Made by a program: the position numbers and the translations under genes. Below are positions 16,856-25,801 of a stretch of 64,000 nucleotides of DNA, one piece after another (the first letter of the stretch is position 1; each line of letters starts with the position of its first letter). A model generated the notes under the pieces. It worked only from the letters and a program-made list of their open reading frames with translations. It did no database searches and was not told the DNA's origin. Source of the DNA: Arachnia propionica (GTDB lineage: Bacteria; Actinomycetota; Actinomycetes; Propionibacteriales; Propionibacteriaceae); the NCBI RefSeq assembly GCF_037055325.1, contig NZ_CP146373.1, positions 558,001-622,000 on the forward strand, in the 5' to 3' direction.

Positions 16856-18599
16856 GAGGGTCAGTTCTCTGAAGCCTTGATTTCAACCCGGTTATCCGTC
16901 GGGAAAGATCCGCCAGCTGGAGCCGGTTCGTGTGAGCCAGGGAATATTTCTCGTCCGCCTGCCGCATGAGGGGTTCGACGAGCAGCATCACGAGCAGTTG
17001 GAGCACCAGTTCGTTGGGGCAGTATCGTCGCAGCTCCTCCGTCCACCCGTCCCCCGGTTCGGTTGCGGAGATCACCCGGAACACCGCGGCATAGCCGGGG
17101 TGGGTGAACTGCTCGGGCTGAACCGAGTTCCAAGCCTGGTCGAAGGTGAACGGGTACTGGAGCATCAGCTTCAGGGTGTCGCGTTCCAGTTGCAGCGCCG
17201 GGTCGTTCGGATCAGGCCAGTCAGCATCGGTCCTGCCAGAACGCAGATTGGTGTGCTGGCCGGAGCTGCTCCCCGGAGCCTGGCGGGACCGGTTCGCAAC
17301 CTCCCTGCGTACATCCTCCAGGTCCATGCCAAGCATCTGGGCCAGATCCCGCAGGTACTGGTTCACCAAGGAACGGTCACGGATCGCGCCCAGCAGACCA
17401 GCAGCCTCACGGAGTGCTCCTAGGCGACCGTCAGCGCGTTCAAGGTCGTAGCCCTTCAGGACGTTGGACATCACAAATCGGTACAGCGGTATCCGCCTGC
17501 CGACGAGTTCCCGGACCGCTGCATCCCCGTCGCGCTGCCAGAGGTCACAGGGATCGAGGCCCGATGGCTCGACCGCAACATAGGTCTGAACCATGAAGTT
17601 ATGGTCTCCTTGGAACACCTTCAACGCGGCCTTCTGTCCTGCCGCATCGCCGTCGAAGGTAAAGACCACCTCACCGTGCAGCCCATCATGGGTACCAAGG
17701 AGCCGCTGGAGCATGCGGGCGTGGTCATCGCCGAAGGCAGTGCCACAACTGGCCACTGCGGTGTCGACCCCGGACAGGTGGGCAGCCATCACGTCGGTGT
17801 ACCCCTCGACCACCACGGCCTGCGCGCGTTTCCCGATGGCCCTGCGGGCAAGATCCAGGCCGTAGAGCACGTGGGATTTCTTGTAGACGGGGGTTTCGGG
17901 GGTGTTGATGTACTTGGCAGGCAGCCGGTCGTCGTCGAAGATCCGACGACCACCGAAACCCAGCACGGAGCTGGCCGAGTCGCGGATCGGCCACAGCAGC
18001 CTTCCGGCAAAGAAATCGCGGCCACCGTCACGCACGAGTCCCGCGGCCCTCAGCGTGGCCTCGTCGAAACCCCGCGAGATGAGCGCCTGCCTGAGCGCGT
18101 GTCCGCCACGGGGAGCGTAGCCGAGCACGAACTGCTCCGCGACGGTCCGGTCGAACCCCCGCTGGTCGAGGAACTGACGCGCCGTCACAGCCTCCGGAGA
18201 GGCCAACTGGGCGGCGAAGAACTCCTGGGCGGCGGCGTTCGCCTCAAGGATTCGTTTGCGCTGTCCCGGTGGCTGACCTGGCCCTTGGCCGTCATCAGTG
18301 ATCCTCAGGGTGATTCCGGCACGATCCGCGAGGGTCTGCACTGCCTCGGTGAAACTGAGGTTCTGCTGGCGTTGCAGGAAGGTGATGACGTCACCGCCCT
18401 CACCACACCCGAAGCAGTAGAAGAAGCCACGCGACGGGGTGACGGTGAAGCTCGGGGTCTTTTCGTCGTGGAACGGGCACAGCCCTTTCCACGACCCGCC
18501 GCCCGCGGAGCGCAGGGCAACGTAGTCGCGGACCACGTCATCTATCCGGCAGCGCTCCCGAACCAGCGCGATGTCCTCGTCGTTTATCCGCCCTGCCAT
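16764..18599 (-). CDS. dnaG: DNA primase
   Basis: 611 residues. Makes RNA primers at the replication fork, working with DnaB helicase. A CHC2 zinc finger lies at the start (Cys41, His44, Cys62, Cys65 in CPFHDEK...FYCFGCGEGGD), followed by the DnaG core (SVLGFGGRRI), the Toprim fold (VVVEGYTDVMAAH around 262; TFDGDAAGQKA around 312) and a helicase-binding C-terminal part. Start ATG 18599 gives the standard MAGRINDEDI. The gene follows the dgt-linked region as in many actinobacteria. Its 3' end overlaps the convergent sigma-like gene by 92 bases. Confidence 0.96.
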   Translation of the reverse strand: MAGRINDEDIALVRERCRIDDVVRDYVALRSAGGGSWKGLCPFHDEKTPSFTVTPSRGFFYCFGCGEGGDVITFLQRQQNLSFTEAVQTLADRAGITLRITDDGQGPGQPPGQRKRILEANAAAQEFFAAQLASPEAVTARQFLDQRGFDRTVAEQFVLGYAPRGGHALRQALISRGFDEATLRAAGLVRDGGRDFFAGRLLWPIRDSASSVLGFGGRRIFDDDRLPAKYINTPETPVYKKSHVLYGLDLARRAIGKRAQAVVVEGYTDVMAAHLSGVDTAVASCGTAFGDDHARMLQRLLGTHDGLHGEVVFTFDGDAAGQKAALKVFQGDHNFMVQTYVAVEPSGLDPCDLWQRDGDAAVRELVGRRIPLYRFVMSNVLKGYDLERADGRLGALREAAGLLGAIRDRSLVNQYLRDLAQMLGMDLEDVRREVANRSRQAPGSSSGQHTNLRSGRTDADWPDPNDPALQLERDTLKLMLQYPFTFDQAWNSVQPEQFTHPGYAAVFRVISATEPGDGWTEELRRYCPNELVLQLLVMLLVEPLMRQADEKYSLAHTNRLQLADLSRRITGLKSRLQRTDPLKEPESHEAMFEELTGLELRRKHLLEQSFS

Positions 18600-18620
18600 G
18601 GCGGGAAGTGTAGTGCTGGT

Positions 18621-19229
18621 TCACAACCAGCCGCGTTCGGTGGCAATCCGTGCCGCTTCCACCCGGTTGGCTGCACCTGTCTTGCCGATTGCACTGGACA
18701 GGTGGTTGCGCACCGTTCCTGGGGACAGGAACAGTTTCCGGGCCAGCCTTGCGACGGGTTCCCCGCCCCGGGCCAGACTCAGCACCTCCTGTTCCCTGGC
18801 GGTCAAGGGGTTGGGGCCGCTGAACAGCAGATCGTTGGCGAGCTGCGGATCCACGGTACGAAGACCCGCGTGGGCACGCCGCACCACCTCTGCAAGCCGC
18901 GCCGCCGGGGTGGTCTTCACCACGAAACCGACGGCCCCCGCGTCCACTGCGCGCTTCAGATAACCGGGACGATCAAAAGTGGTCACCATCACCACCCGCA
19001 CCCCGGGAAGCTGATCCCGGACCTGCCGGGCCGCTTCCACGCCATCGATACCTGGCATCTGAATGTCCAACAGACACACATCAACCCCGGTTTCCCGGGC
19101 CGCGGCAACCACCTCATCACCTCGCCCCACCTGAGCAACCACCTCAATGTCGGGTTCGAGGTCGAGCAGCGTTCCCATGGCCCCGCGGACGAGCGCCTGA
19201 TCGTCAGCAAGCAGCACCCTGATCACCAC
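18621..19229 (-). CDS. NarL/LuxR-family response regulator
   Basis: 202 residues. The receiver domain (about 1-120) has the acidic pair DD at 9-10, the phosphoacceptor Asp55 in LLDIQMPG, and the conserved Lys in VVKTTPAA. The C-terminal LuxR-type helix-turn-helix (about 140-195) reads LTAREQEVLSLARGGEP, LSPGTVRNHLSSAIGKTGA. Overlaps the upstream kinase gene by 7 bases. It likely regulates the neighbouring ABC exporter, which ends the same operon-type arrangement. Confidence 0.92.
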   Translation of the reverse strand: MVIRVLLADDQALVRGAMGTLLDLEPDIEVVAQVGRGDEVVAAARETGVDVCLLDIQMPGIDGVEAARQVRDQLPGVRVVMVTTFDRPGYLKRAVDAGAVGFVVKTTPAARLAEVVRRAHAGLRTVDPQLANDLLFSGPNPLTAREQEVLSLARGGEPVARLARKLFLSPGTVRNHLSSAIGKTGAANRVEAARIATERGWL

Positions 19230-20311
19230 ATCGCCACCACCTCGAAGCCTCCGAGCGGGGATGAACCGCAGCGAAACTCACCGCCGGCCGCGGCCACTCG
19301 CTCCCGCATTCCAGCAAGGCCGTTGCCCTCTCCCCCGGCATATCCGTCACCGTCGTCGACGACCGAGAACCTTCCGGGGGCAAAGGAGATCTCGACGCGT
19401 GTGGCGTGCGCGTGGCGCAGCACGTTGGTGACTGCTTCCCGCAGCACCCAGCCGAGCACGAGCCCGACAGGCCCGGTCACCTCGTGCGGATCCCCGGTGA
19501 CGGCGACCTCAAGACCACCCGAGAACAGCGCGTCGCGGACGCCGTCGAGTTCCTCCTCGATGGTTCGCCCGCGGTGGTCGGTAACGCTGCGCCGCAGTTC
19601 CTCCTGGGCCTCGCCCAGGAAGATCCGGGTCCGGGCCAGCTCGGCGCGGGCACGTTCCGGGTCGGAGTCGAACAGGCGTTCCGCCAGCTGAAGCTGGAGG
19701 TTCGCCACGGTCAGGGAGTGCGCGAGCAGGTCGTGGACGTCGCGGGCCATCCGTTCTCGCTGCTCCAAGGCGGCGCGCCGCCGGGCCTGGTCGGAGATGA
19801 CGATCCCGCTCTCGATCGTCTTCACGGTGAGCAAGCCGAGAACGGCGACGAGCGCGGTGATGAGCATGTTGACGCTGTTGCCGACATCCGGTTCGTTCAT
19901 CAGAGCCAGAATCAGGAAACCGGAACCGACCAGCACGACAACGGCAGGCAGGCGTACCGGGGGCCACAGGCCGTAGCTGGCGAAGGTGACCAGGAAGGGC
20001 AGCAGACTGATCGCGTCAAGGCCGATGGCCCAGCAGAGCACCCCCATCACCGCCAGCACGAAACCGCCCCGCAGCAGCTGCCAGCGCCTACCAGCCGCGT
20101 CGAGCTGGCTCCCCAGGTCTCGGAAACCCGCGAGGTAGACGGGAACGAAGAGGACCAACGCGAGCAGGCCCACGAAGCAGCGGACCCGGTCCTCCAGCGC
20201 CATCAGGGAATGAACCGGGAAAATGAGGCACACCAGCCAGACGGAGGCGATCAGGACCCCGACGCGGGGGCCCTTGACCGCCTCCAGCAGCCAGTTCCTG
20301 AAACGTTTCAC
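19223..20311 (-). CDS. Membrane sensor histidine kinase, HisKA_3 family
   Basis: 362 residues. The first 160 or so hold about five or six membrane helices (LIASVWLVCLIF, FVGLLALVLFVPVYLAG) and no large outside domain, as in DesK/LiaS-like sensors. The phosphorylated His is in RERMARDVHDLLAHSL (about residue 190). The ATP-binding domain shows REAVTNVLRHAHA and DDGDGYAGGEGNGLAGMRERV. It probably signals membrane or drug stress to the adjacent response regulator. Overlaps the ABC permease gene by 4 bases. Confidence 0.9.
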   Translation of the reverse strand: MKRFRNWLLEAVKGPRVGVLIASVWLVCLIFPVHSLMALEDRVRCFVGLLALVLFVPVYLAGFRDLGSQLDAAGRRWQLLRGGFVLAVMGVLCWAIGLDAISLLPFLVTFASYGLWPPVRLPAVVVLVGSGFLILALMNEPDVGNSVNMLITALVAVLGLLTVKTIESGIVISDQARRRAALEQRERMARDVHDLLAHSLTVANLQLQLAERLFDSDPERARAELARTRIFLGEAQEELRRSVTDHRGRTIEEELDGVRDALFSGGLEVAVTGDPHEVTGPVGLVLGWVLREAVTNVLRHAHATRVEISFAPGRFSVVDDGDGYAGGEGNGLAGMRERVAAAGGEFRCGSSPLGGFEVVAMW

Positions 20312-21072
20312 TGGCGCTTCCTGGAGCGTCTCTGGCCAAGCACCGCCAACCCGGAGAAGACCAGCAGCCAGGCGAGATAGTTGGCGACCGGCAGCCAGAT
20401 CGAGTCGGTCTGAAGCGGATCGGTCTGCTGGATCTCACCCTCGACTTGCGGGTACCTCACGAGGTTAACATAACCGTACATGGGGGTGAACCTGGCAATG
20501 TCGAGCATCGCGCCGGTGAGGGGCATGAACATGTTCCCGAGGAAGGCCAGGAAAACCACGGTTCCCGACGCCACGCCGGCGGCGCTCTCGGATTTGAGCA
20601 GCAATCCCATCGCCAGCCCGTAGACCCCGAACAGCCCCGCACCGAGGATGCCGATGGCCCAGGAAGCCACCCAGACCCACCAGGCATCGGCCTTGGCGCC
20701 GGTGAGGGCCCCGACGATGAACACCAGGCTGGAGGAAAGGGCCCCGAGCACGAGGGCGACCGCGACCTTGTTCGCGACGAAACCCAGCGGCTGCTGCTTG
20801 GTCAGGGCCAGCTGGCGGCCCCAGCCCAGCATCGACTCAGTGGCCGCCGTGGCGGCGATGGCGGTGGCGGCGATGACGGCACCGTATGCCCCCATGGACG
20901 ACATGACGTAGAACCCGACCGTGCCCCGGCCCCACTGGACATCGGAGTACTGGGCCCTGCCGAACAGCAGGTACATGAACACCGGCATGGCGAAGGTGAA
21001 CAGCAGGTTGGTGACGTCCCGGAAACAACGGACCAGGTCAATGCGGATGTAGGTGAGATTCACGTTGATCAC
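20308..21072 (-). CDS. ABC-2 type exporter permease
   Basis: 254 residues with about six predicted membrane helices in the ABC-2 (NatB/DrrB-like) arrangement: a short N-terminus, TNLLFTFAMPVFMYLLFG, GFYVMSSMGAYGAVIAATAIAATAA, and LFGVYGLAMGLLLKSES. Pairs with the ATPase encoded just upstream (4-base overlap) to form an exporter, probably for a drug, lipid or peptide; the substrate cannot be read from the sequence. Confidence 0.88.
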   Translation of the reverse strand: MINVNLTYIRIDLVRCFRDVTNLLFTFAMPVFMYLLFGRAQYSDVQWGRGTVGFYVMSSMGAYGAVIAATAIAATAATESMLGWGRQLALTKQQPLGFVANKVAVALVLGALSSSLVFIVGALTGAKADAWWVWVASWAIGILGAGLFGVYGLAMGLLLKSESAAGVASGTVVFLAFLGNMFMPLTGAMLDIARFTPMYGYVNLVRYPQVEGEIQQTDPLQTDSIWLPVANYLAWLLVFSGLAVLGQRRSRKRQ

Positions 21073-21965
21073 CTCGTCTCCGTGAGGGCGAGGAAGGCGT
21101 CCTCCAGGCTGGGGGCGACCACCTCCAGGTCGTGGGCACCCCGCTGCAGCAGGGCCAGCGCCAAGGCGTCGGAATCGGGAACCATCACGCTGAGACGGGA
21201 TCCTTCCAGAGTGGCGTTCCTGCCGAGGAGTGTCCGGAGTTCCGCCACCAGGGCATCTGCACGATCCACCGGCAGCAGGGCGGTGACATGGCGGTGGCTG
21301 GTCAGGGCACGGATCTGATCGACCGTACCGTCGGCGATGATGTTGCCCTTTGCGATGAGCACGATCCGGTCGGCGAAGTTCTGCGCCTCCTCCAGGTAGT
21401 GGGTGGCGAACACGATGGTGCGGCCCCTTTCCGCCTGCTGGTGCATGGCTTCCCAGAAGTCGCGCCGGGCGGTGACGTCGAGTCCCGCGGTGGGTTCGTC
21501 GAGGATCAGCACCTGGGGGTCGGTGAGCAGGGCCAGGGCGAACTTGATCCGTTGCTGTTCCCCGCCGGAGCAGCGGGAGACGCGTCTCAGGGCGATCTTC
21601 TCCAGCCCGGCAACCGACATCACCGCCCCGATCCGGGAGGTGGCATCCTGCAGGGCGGCGATCGCCCGGATGGTCTCGCCGACGCTCATGTCACGCAGCA
21701 GACCCCCCGTCTGCAGCACCGCCCCGACCATTCCCCGCCGGATGGCCTCCCGGGGTTTCAGATCGCAGACCCGAGCCGTTCCCGAGGTGGGGCCGGTCAG
21801 CCCCAGCACCATGTCGAGGGTGGTGGTTTTCCCGGCCCCGTTGGGACCGAGGAAGGCGACGACCTCCCCCGGCTCTATGACCACGTCGATTCCGGACACG
21901 GCCTCGACGAGGCCGCTGGGGCTGCGGAAGGTCTTTCGCAGCTGCTGCAACTCAATGGCGTTCAT
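21069..21965 (-). CDS. ABC exporter ATPase (NatA/DrrA-like)
   Basis: 298 residues from ATG 21965, chosen because the domain begins immediately (MNAIELQQLRKTF). Walker A LGPNGAGKTTT, signature RCSGGEQQRIKFALAL, Walker B VLILDEPTAGLD, H-loop ATHYLEEAQ, and a C-terminal extension typical of ABC-2 exporters. First gene of a four-gene unit with the permease, histidine kinase and response regulator, all overlapping by 4-7 bases. Confidence 0.92.
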   Translation of the reverse strand: MNAIELQQLRKTFRSPSGLVEAVSGIDVVIEPGEVVAFLGPNGAGKTTTLDMVLGLTGPTSGTARVCDLKPREAIRRGMVGAVLQTGGLLRDMSVGETIRAIAALQDATSRIGAVMSVAGLEKIALRRVSRCSGGEQQRIKFALALLTDPQVLILDEPTAGLDVTARRDFWEAMHQQAERGRTIVFATHYLEEAQNFADRIVLIAKGNIIADGTVDQIRALTSHRHVTALLPVDRADALVAELRTLLGRNATLEGSRLSVMVPDSDALALALLQRGAHDLEVVAPSLEDAFLALTETR

Positions 21966-21989
21966 GTACTCAGGATCACAACCGGCCAG

Positions 21990-22005
21990 GCCCCGGACCC
22001 GGGGC
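21990..22005. terminator. Short GC-rich hairpin between dgt and the ABC gene
   Basis: GCCCCGG and CCGGGGC flank two bases in the 94-base gap, 55 bases past the dgt stop. It could be a weak terminator for dgt. There is no T-run. Confidence 0.35.
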
Positions 22006-22059
22006 GGCAATCACGATTCCGGCATGACAAATATCACGCCCGGTCTTGCGAACAAGGGT

Positions 22060-23166
22060 TCAGGCTCCCCGCCCGATACCCTTGGGCAGCAGCGCCCGGT
22101 CCCAGCCGAGCAGGCGTTCTGCGTGGTCAAAGGCGAACCGATCGGTCATGCCCCCGACGTAGGTCACGGCCCCGCGCACAGCGTTCTCGGTGCGGTACTC
22201 GGCAGGCAGTTGCTCGGGGTGTTCCAGGAAGTACTCGACCAGCCCACGCAGCACATCCACCACCGTGCGGGACTGCGCCACCGACTCGGGACGGGTGTAG
22301 ATGCGTTCGTAGTTGAAACGGCGGAGCTCCCCCAAGGCCTCGGCGGTCAGCGGGTCCATGCCGACGGTGCCGGTGGTCATGGTGGTCTCGATCACGGCCC
22401 CGATGAACCGTGCCAACTGGATGCGGCGCTCGGTGCCGACCACCTCGGTCACCGCCGGGGGCAGCTCGGCGGTGGTGACGATTCCCGCCGCGATGGCGTC
22501 CTCCAGGTCATGGGCGCAGTAGGCGATCCGGTCGGCCCAGCTGACGATCTCCCCCTCCAGGGTGGCGGGTGCGGGTCGTGACCAGGAGTGGTTGCGGATG
22601 CCGTCGAGGGTCTGGGAGGTCAGGTTCAGGCTTTTGAGTACCACGTCGGCACCCCACGGGCCGTGGTCGTAGCCCTCCGGCAGGAAGGCGTCGAAGGCAT
22701 CCTCGGAGGCGTGACCGCCGGGGCCGTGACCACAGTCGTGGCCGAGCGCCATGGCATCGGTGAGGACCGGGTTCGCCCCGATCCCGCGGGCGATGGCGAC
22801 GGCGCACTGCGCCACCTCTATGGCGTGGGTCAGCCGGGTGCGCTGGTGATCGGTCGGGTGGACGACCACCTGGGTCTTGCCCGCCAGCCTCCGGAAAGAG
22901 GCCGAGTGGACGATGCGGTCCCGGTCACGTTCGAAACAGGTGCGGAACTCGCAGGGTTCCTCCTCCCGCTGCCGCTGCCCCGCGCCGGAGGCGAAGGTTG
23001 CCGCCGAGTTGAGGCTGAGCCTTTCCAGTTCCTCCCTTTCCTCCCTGCGCCTGGGTGGGTAGGGCATGACCCGGGCCTCGGAGTCGCGGTGGGCCACCAC
23101 CACGTCATCGCCGTGGCCGTGCATGGTCCTGGCCCATTCGCGGGCTCTGGGGAGCGGTTCGTTCAT
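22060..23166 (-). CDS. dgt: dGTP triphosphohydrolase-like HD-domain protein
   Basis: 368 residues. Hydrolyses dGTP or other dNTPs to the nucleoside and triphosphate. The HD metal-binding set is present: RTRLTHAIEVAQ, ALGHDCGHGPGGHASEDA (HD pair plus downstream His) and SWADRIAYCAHDLEDA. The N-terminal FRTCFERDRDRIVHSASFRRLAGKTQV stretch matches the dGTPase family (split here at Q-V). In actinobacteria this gene usually lies near dnaG, as here. Convincing family; exact substrate not tested. Confidence 0.93.
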   Translation of the reverse strand: MNEPLPRAREWARTMHGHGDDVVVAHRDSEARVMPYPPRRREEREELERLSLNSAATFASGAGQRQREEEPCEFRTCFERDRDRIVHSASFRRLAGKTQVVVHPTDHQRTRLTHAIEVAQCAVAIARGIGANPVLTDAMALGHDCGHGPGGHASEDAFDAFLPEGYDHGPWGADVVLKSLNLTSQTLDGIRNHSWSRPAPATLEGEIVSWADRIAYCAHDLEDAIAAGIVTTAELPPAVTEVVGTERRIQLARFIGAVIETTMTTGTVGMDPLTAEALGELRRFNYERIYTRPESVAQSRTVVDVLRGLVEYFLEHPEQLPAEYRTENAVRGAVTYVGGMTDRFAFDHAERLLGWDRALLPKGIGRGA

Positions 23167-23177
23167 CGGGGAAAGCC

Positions 23178-23206
23178 TACGAGGTCCCGGAAAGCCGCAC
23201 CTCGTA
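23178..23206 (-). terminator. Probable terminator after gltA
   Basis: An 8-bp perfect stem (TACGAGGT and ACCTCGTA) closes a 13-base loop, 21 bases past the gltA stop codon and before the dgt start. Confidence 0.5.
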
Positions 23207-23227
23207 CACTCACCGGTTCGGGCGGAT

Positions 23228-24514
23228 TCAGCGTTCGTCGCGGGGCAGCCATTTCGTGAGCTCGTTGCCGGTGTAGAGCTGACGCGGCCGGCCGATCCGC
23301 TGAGCGGGATCGTCGTTGACCTCTTTCCAGTGCGCTATCCATCCCGCGGTGCGCCCGATGGCGAACAGCACCGTGAACATGTCGAGGGGAATCCCGATGG
23401 CCCGCAGAATGATGCCCGAGTAGAAGTCGACGTTCGGGTAGAGACGACGCTCCGCGAAGTAGTCGTCGGCCAGTGCCGCATCCTCCACCTCCCGGGCGAT
23501 GTCGAGCAGCGGATCGTCGATGTGCATCGACTCCAGGAGCTCGTGGGCGGCTTTCTTGAGGATCTTCGCGCGCGGATCGAAGTTTCGGTAGACGCGGTGC
23601 CCGAACCCCATCAGCCGGACCCCGGATTTCCGGTCCTTGACCCTCGCCAGGTAGGAATCCACCGACATGCCCTCGTTGCGGATCTGTTCCAGCATCTCGA
23701 TCACACCCATGTTCGCACCACCGTGCAGCGGCCCCCAGAGGGCCGTGACCCCCGCTGACACGGCGGTGAACAGGTTCGCACCACTGGATGCGACCATCCG
23801 CACCGTGGAGGTTGAACAGTTCTGTTCGTGGTCGGCGTGGAGGACGAAGAACATGTTCAACGCGTGGGCCACCTCGGGGGTGACCTCGTACTCCCGGTAG
23901 GGCACGGTGAACATCATGTGGAGGAAGTTCTCCGCGTAGGGCAGGTCGTAGCGTGGATAGGCAATGGGCTGGCCGATGTGGCTCTTGTAGGAGGCCGCCG
24001 CGATGGTTCGGGTCTTGGCCAGCAGCAGCGCCGCAGCCCTGCGGAACCCGGCCTCCCCCGTGATGTGGATCTCGGGCAGGTCGTAGGCCTGGATGGCGTT
24101 GATCATCGCGGAGAGGATCGCCATGGGGTGCGCGTCGACGGGGAAACCGTCGAAGTGTTTGCGCATGTCGCGATGGAGGGAGGAGTTCTCGGTCAGCAGC
24201 TGGCGGAACTCGTCGCGTTCGTTGTCGTCGGGGAGATCACCGAAGATCAGCAGCTCCGCCACCTCGATGAAGGAGGAGCGGGCGGCGAGATCCTCGATGG
24301 GAACCCCGCGGTATCGCAGGATGCCGTTTTCACCGTCGATGAAGGTGATGGCCGAGCGGCAGGAGCCGGTGTTGCTGTAGGAGTCGTCGAGGGTGATCAG
24401 GCCGGTGGTGGAGCGCAGCTTCGAGATGTCCACCGCCCTCTCCCCCTCGGTTCCGGTGACAAGGGGCAATTCGTGGGGGATGCCGTCGACGATCAGGGTC
24501 ACGGTATCGGACAT
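23228..24514 (-). CDS. gltA: Citrate synthase
   Basis: 428 residues from ATG 24514, preceded by GAAGGAG. Condenses acetyl-CoA and oxaloacetate at the entry of the TCA cycle. Key stretches: the active-site loops GPLHGGANMGVIEML and MGFGHRVYRNFDPRA (catalytic His residues in both), and FYSGIILRAIGIP near the C-terminal catalytic Asp. Length and the N-terminal beta domain (VTLIVDGIPHELPLV) match the hexameric bacterial GltA type. Monocistronic to judge by its own ribosome site and the hairpin after it. Confidence 0.96.
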   Translation of the reverse strand: MSDTVTLIVDGIPHELPLVTGTEGERAVDISKLRSTTGLITLDDSYSNTGSCRSAITFIDGENGILRYRGVPIEDLAARSSFIEVAELLIFGDLPDDNERDEFRQLLTENSSLHRDMRKHFDGFPVDAHPMAILSAMINAIQAYDLPEIHITGEAGFRRAAALLLAKTRTIAAASYKSHIGQPIAYPRYDLPYAENFLHMMFTVPYREYEVTPEVAHALNMFFVLHADHEQNCSTSTVRMVASSGANLFTAVSAGVTALWGPLHGGANMGVIEMLEQIRNEGMSVDSYLARVKDRKSGVRLMGFGHRVYRNFDPRAKILKKAAHELLESMHIDDPLLDIAREVEDAALADDYFAERRLYPNVDFYSGIILRAIGIPLDMFTVLFAIGRTAGWIAHWKEVNDDPAQRIGRPRQLYTGNELTKWLPRDER

Positions 24515-24601
24515 CGTGGCTCCTTCGTTTCTCGGGGATTCGATCACCGTATCCAGGTTGTGTGACGTCCCTGTTACGAAACGGTGAAGGAAATCCGTCG
24601 C

Positions 24602-25744
24602 TTATCCCCCGCTGACACCATCCTCGGCATCCGTGAGGTCGAGTTCGCAACCTCTGGTGTCAGAATACCAGCCGTGGGGAAGGACGACCCTGCCTCTGGG
24701 ACCTCCCTGCCGGCCCCTCGGGGTGCCGAGTTCCTGGACCGGGAAGGGCTGGTCGGCGTCGAGGAGACCGACCAGCGTGCGCAACTCGTCGAGCGAGGCG
24801 ACCATGGCGAATCGCCGCCTGAGTTCCCCGACGGGGTATCCCTTGAAGTACCAGGCCATGTGCTTGCGCAGATCCACCACCCCGCGTTCCCCCCTCAGAG
24901 CGGTCAGCAGCTCGGCATGACGGATGATCATGGCGCCGACCTCCCCCAGCGTGGGCCGGGCGCGCCGGGGTTCCCCGGCGAAGGCGGCCGCCAGGTCGCC
25001 GAACAACCACGGCCTGCCGAGGCAACCGCGTCCTATGACCACCCCGTCGCAACCGGTTTCGGCCATCATCCGCAACGCGTCCTCGGCCTCCCACAGATCA
25101 CCGTTGCCCAGCACGGGGATGCTCACCGCCTGTTTGAGTTCCGCGATCCTGGACCAGTCCGCCCTGCCGGAGTAGGCCTGCTGCACGGTCCGGGCGTGCA
25201 GCGCGATGGCGGCGGCCCCCTCCTGTTCCGCGATGGTACCTGCGTCGAGGAAGGTTTCGTGGGCCTCGTCTATGCCGATCCGGGTCTTGACCGTGACAGG
25301 AACTCCGAATTCGTCGGCGGCCCGCACCGCCGCACGGATGATGGCACGCAGCCGGTCGCGTTTGTAGGGCAGCACCCCTCCCCCGCCCTTCCGGGTGACC
25401 TTGGGGACGGGGCAGCCGAAATTGAGGTCGATGTGGTGGACGCCGTGCCCGGTGATCAAGATCCTTACTGCCCGGGCCACGATCTCAGGGTCCACGCCGT
25501 AGAGCTGCACCGAGCGGATGGTCTCGCTCGGGTCGAAGACCAGCATGGAATGGGTCTTGTGATCGCCTGCGACGATTCCCCTCGAGGTCATCATCTCGCA
25601 CACGTACAAACCGGCCCCCTGCTCCAGGCAGAGCGCCCGATAGGCGGCGTTCGTGATCCCGGCCATCGGGGCCAGCACCACCGGGAGCCCCACCACGACG
25701 GCGTCGCGTCGACTGGGTGCGTGCAGGCGTAACGGCTCGGTCAC
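24602..25744 (-). CDS. dusB: tRNA-dihydrouridine synthase
   Basis: 380 residues from GTG 25744, which has GAAGGGGA just upstream. The open frame continues far upstream only as a shadow of the divergent peptidase gene. FMN enzyme reducing uridine in the tRNA D-loop. Features: LAPMAGITNAAYR, EMMTSRGIVAG, DLNFGCPVPKVTRKGGG (catalytic Cys), VTVKTRIG, IALHARTVQQAYSG, VLGNGDLWEAED and VIGRGCLGRPWLF. The C-terminal helical RNA-binding domain follows. Divergent from the M3 peptidase gene across 57 bases. Confidence 0.95.
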   Translation of the reverse strand: MTEPLRLHAPSRRDAVVVGLPVVLAPMAGITNAAYRALCLEQGAGLYVCEMMTSRGIVAGDHKTHSMLVFDPSETIRSVQLYGVDPEIVARAVRILITGHGVHHIDLNFGCPVPKVTRKGGGGVLPYKRDRLRAIIRAAVRAADEFGVPVTVKTRIGIDEAHETFLDAGTIAEQEGAAAIALHARTVQQAYSGRADWSRIAELKQAVSIPVLGNGDLWEAEDALRMMAETGCDGVVIGRGCLGRPWLFGDLAAAFAGEPRRARPTLGEVGAMIIRHAELLTALRGERGVVDLRKHMAWYFKGYPVGELRRRFAMVASLDELRTLVGLLDADQPFPVQELGTPRGRQGGPRGRVVLPHGWYSDTRGCELDLTDAEDGVSGG

Positions 25745-25801
25745 TCCGGTTCCCCTTCCATCTTTCGGACCGGGAGATTCTACGCGTGGTTGGATGGGGC
25801 C

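Noticed and set aside
17601-19691. 696-residue plus-strand open frame
   Set aside because: Antisense to dnaG and the two-component genes, no recognisable domain; all its length is explained by high GC.
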